Origin: Gammaproteobacteria bacterium
Lineage (GTDB): Bacteria > Pseudomonadota > Gammaproteobacteria > Natronospirales > REEB76
Length of the DNA stretch: 64,000 nt
NCBI GenBank assembly: GCA_035279405.1
Contig: DATEHU010000011.1
Coordinates: 97,122-161,121, forward strand
Direction: 5' to 3'
Shown: positions 62,501-64,000 of the stretch, piece by piece
Numbering within the stretch: the first letter of the stretch is position 1
How the letters are laid out: each line of letters starts with the position of its first letter
Translations under genes and position numbers: made by a program
The notes under the pieces: model-generated
The model's database searches: none
Seen by the model: the letters and a program-made list of their open reading frames with translations, nothing else
What the model was told of the DNA's origin: nothing

Positions 62501-64000
62501 CCTGCGCGAGATGGCCGGCCAATTTCAGGCGCTGCGCTTCGCCGCCCGAAAGCGTCGGCACCGGCTGGCCGAGCCGGAGGTAGCCTAGGCCCACGGCTTG
62601 CAGAGGTTCCAGGCCGGAGAGCACTTCCGGGTCGCCCGCAAAGAATGCCGCCGCTTCCGCCACGGTCATCTCCAGCACATCGGCAATCGAGGCGCGCCGC
62701 GCCCCGTGTTCAAGTTTTACTTCCAGCACTTCGGAACGATAGCGACGCCCGCCGCAATCGGGGCAGCGCAGATACACATCCGACAAGAACTGCATCTCGA
62801 CGCGCTCGAAGCCGCTGCCTCCGCAGCCCGGGCATCGGCCATTGCCCGCGTTGAAGCTGAAGGTACCGGCGGTATAGCGGCGTTCGCGCGCAAGCGCTTC
62901 CGTAGCAAAGAGCTGGCGCACTGCATCGAAGGCGCTCACGTAGCTCGCCGGATTGGAACGCGCGGTCTTGCCGATGGGCGCTTGGTCCACCAACACCACT
63001 TCCCCAATCCCGTCGGCACCGCGCAATTCGGCGAAGGCGCCCGGAGCTTCGCTCGGCTTGCCCAGAGATTTCAGCAGCGCACGATACAGAATGTCCTCCA
63101 CCAGCGTGCTCTTGCCGCTGCCGGAAACTCCGGTGATGCACACCAGGCGACCCAGCGGAATGCGCACGTCGAGATTCCTGAGATTGTGTTCGGCCGCGCC
63201 CCGCACTTCGAGCCAGGCCGCATTCGCCTGCGGCGCGCGCCGCACGCGCCGCGCGGAGACTTTTTTCCTGCCGCTCAGGTAATCCGCAGTGAGCGAGCCG
63301 CGCGCCTGCGCGAGTTCCGCCGTGCGCCCCCAGAAGACGATCTCGCCTCCGCGCTCGCCGGGACCCGGGCCGAGATCCAGAATGCGATCGGCGGCGAGCA
63401 TGATCTGCGGATCGTGCTCCACCACGACCAGCGTATTGCCGGCGTCACGCAGCCGCTGCAGGATGCCGGTCACGCGCCCGATGTCACGCGGATGCAAGCC
63501 GATGGATGGCTCATCGAGCACGAACAGCGTGTTGGTGAGCGAGGTACCGAGTGCGGTAGTGAGATTAATGCGCTGCACTTCGCCGCCCGAGAGCGTGCGC
63601 GACTGGCGGTCGAGCGTCAGGTAGCCTAGGCCGACGTCGCCGAGGAAGCGCAGCCGCGCGCGGATCTCGGTGAGCAGCAGGTCGGTAGCCTCGTCGAGCG
63701 GCGCGGGCAGCCGCAACTCGTCGAAGAAGGCCCTGGCCTTCGACAGAGGCAACAGCATCAATTCGTGGATCGAATGGCCGTTCACCTTCCACAGCATCGC
63801 ATCGGGCTTCAGGCGCGTGCCGCGGCAGGCCGCGCAGGGCGTATAGGCGCGGTACTTGGAGAGCAGCACGCGGATGTGCATCTTGTAGGCCTTGCTCTCC
63901 AGCCACTTGAAGAAGCGCCGCACGCCGTACCAGGTGCCCGGCCAGGACTTGCGCCAGCTCACCCAGTCGTCCTCTCCCTCGAGCACCCAGTATTTCTGCT
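59556..64000 (-). CDS. uvrA: Tandem-fused (double-length) UvrA, C-terminal three quarters
   Basis: UvrA is the damage-recognition ATPase of nucleotide excision repair. The frame is open past the right edge, with about 1480 residues visible against 940 for a normal UvrA. The protein holds a UvrA C-terminal half and then a whole second UvrA. Reading from the N-terminal side there are three further Walker A sites, all GVSGSGKST, the zinc modules CPGCGGSG and CEACEGQG, several LSGGEAQR signatures and Walker B LDEPSIGL, LFDEPTTGL, LDEPTVGL. The double form is known in Burkholderia and some Xanthomonadales relatives. At the joint (about 62117-62215) an in-frame palindromic repeat encodes the linker. 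Confidence 0.92.
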   Translation of the reverse strand, partial: QKYWVLEGEDDWVSWRKSWPGTWYGVRRFFKWLESKAYKMHIRVLLSKYRAYTPCAACRGTRLKPDAMLWKVNGHSIHELMLLPLSKARAFFDELRLPAPLDEATDLLLTEIRARLRFLGDVGLGYLTLDRQSRTLSGGEVQRINLTTALGTSLTNTLFVLDEPSIGLHPRDIGRVTGILQRLRDAGNTLVVVEHDPQIMLAADRILDLGPGPGERGGEIVFWGRTAELAQARGSLTADYLSGRKKVSARRVRRAPQANAAWLEVRGAAEHNLRNLDVRIPLGRLVCITGVSGSGKSTLVEDILYRALLKSLGKPSEAPGAFAELRGADGIGEVVLVDQAPIGKTARSNPASYVSAFDAVRQLFATEALARERRYTAGTFSFNAGNGRCPGCGGSGFERVEMQFLSDVYLRCPDCGGRRYRSEVLEVKLEHGARRASIADVLEMTVAEAAAFFAGDPEVLSGLEPLQAVGLGYLRLGQPVPTLSGGEAQRLKLAGHLAQAGSKTSAKPTLFLFDEPTTGLHFSDIAVLLGAFDTLLARGHSLVVIEHNLDVIAAADWIIDLGPEGGDEGGRLVCTGTPEEVIKHKDSYTGKALREYIEAAAHRTKTTKSPLILASPPMGRRDEERKPVISIHNAREHNLRNLDVTIPRGRFTVVTGVSGSGKSTLAFDILFAEGQRRYLESLNAYARQFVEPAARAEVDEIRGIPPTVAIEQRTSRGGRKSTVATLTEVYHFLRLLFVKLGVQYCPDCILAIEAQSAEVILARLVREYRSQELTLLAPLVVARKGYYTELAKWAHNKGYAQLRVDGKLVKTDVWPRLSRFQEHNIELPLATLEVAAHSEHELRELLARALDYGKGVVQVLTKDAEPQLFSTRRNCPGCGRSFPELDPRLFSYNSRHGWCETCYGTGLVLPGFDAESSGEEIWWNEWWEGGERPCPDCEGRRLNPVALAVRFAGRNIAQLAALSVDEAQTFFGTLKLNGRAAEIARDVLPEIVARLKFLKEVGLDYLVLDRAAPTLSGGEAQRIRLAAQLGSNLRGVCYILDEPSIGLHPRDNARLLATLARLCDKGNTVVVVEHDEDTMAAADNIIDLGPGAGRNGGRLVAAGTLAQIRRNPGSVTGRYLLHPLRHDAVAHRPVRRGDPVLRIRHADLHNLKQLDVAIPLGRFTCVTGVSGSGKSTLVREVLHDNLRMLLTARGRKPKLRGCRALEGAAVLGRVLEVDQTPIGKTPRSCPATYIGVWDVIRRLFADVPEARLRGWSAGRFSFNTSGGRCEACEGQGMKRVEMNFLPDVRVRCEVCNGARFDSETLAVRWRGRTIAEVLAMTVTEAVEFFHAQPRVHRALELLEQVGLGYLTLGQQSPTLSGGEAQRIKLVTELAKAAPAIQRQRAKPTLYVLDEPTVGLHMADVEKLIAVLHRLVAAGHTLVVIEHNLDVIAEADWVIDLGPEGGTGGGRIVAQGAPVTVAQRTGHTGRVLRPFLTARAA
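62127..62180. repeat. Palindromic repeat in frame at the UvrA-UvrA joint
   Basis: The hairpin CTTCTCCCC (62137-62145) with GGGGAGAAG (62150-62158) lies inside an outer CCTCGTCC...GGATGAGGGGGG. It is translated as SPLILASPPMGRRDEERKP. It belongs to the same CCTC-CCC-TCTCCCC class as the repeat in lpdA at 6743-6785. Confidence 0.6.

Noticed and set aside
59601..62588. A 995-codon open frame on the plus strand opposite uvrA
   Set aside because: It mirrors the codon bias of uvrA on the other strand, has His/Arg/Gln-rich composition without domains, and uvrA is certain.

Overview
The window looks like chromosome of a GC-rich gammaproteobacterium near the Xanthomonadales/Steroidobacteraceae/Nevskiales. 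The signs are a homodimeric aceE-type pyruvate dehydrogenase with a lipoyl-domain E3, the order rpsT | murJ-ribF-ileS-lspA, iron superoxide dismutase, a TonB receptor of the type common in that group, REP-type palindromes and a double-length tandem UvrA. This placement rests on gene content read by eye, not on a tree.

Left chromosomal part (1-24547). A truncated urocanate hydratase gene at the edge is followed by a lipoprotein gene, a BlaI/M56 signalling pair with two candidate operators, and can-GNAT-DUF1272. The pyruvate dehydrogenase cluster aceE-aceF-VOC-lpdA follows on the minus strand. Then come pyrC and rnt, grxD, a BON lipoprotein, sodB, nadC, a TPR-sulfotransferase converging on a TonB receptor, the last codons of a lost second TonB receptor, a lipoprotein, an alkyltransferase-like protein, a creatininase-family hydrolase and a POT peptide transporter.

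Genomic island (24548-43214, about 18.6 kb). It sits in the 3' part of a tRNA-Thr(CGT) gene and is bounded by 45-bp identical direct repeats. A tyrosine integrase gene lies next to the intact tRNA. Cargo from left to right: a PHP-domain/ABC-type ATPase with a small partner; a broken GIY-YIG gene; a restriction-modification-like operon (short methyltransferase, Eco57I-like methyltransferase, GIY-YIG/SF2 translocase) with a frameshifted HsdR-like relic upstream; a LexA-box SOS cassette (SRAP protein, Y-family polymerase, small Cys2 protein); a glutathione transferase; a lipoprotein; and a segment between two 142-bp direct repeats. That segment holds an A+T-rich three-gene operon of unknown proteins, the last with a HEPN-like RX4H motif. 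This operon is the best candidate here for an undescribed (probably antiviral) system.

Right chromosomal part (43246-64000). A Fur-family regulator and a FimT/GspH pseudopilin precede the lspA-ileS-ribF-murJ operon, which is divergent from rpsT. Then come a SnoaL-like secreted protein, a prolyl oligopeptidase, an ECF sigma / membrane anti-sigma / DUF4097 operon, a CBM9-DUF5916 outer-membrane-type protein, an EamA transporter and most of a tandem-fused UvrA that runs off the right edge.

A theme outside the island is mobile palindromic DNA. REP-type inverted pairs sit in the junctions of the pyruvate dehydrogenase operon. Related palindromes also lie in frame inside the interdomain linkers of lpdA and uvrA, where they are translated.
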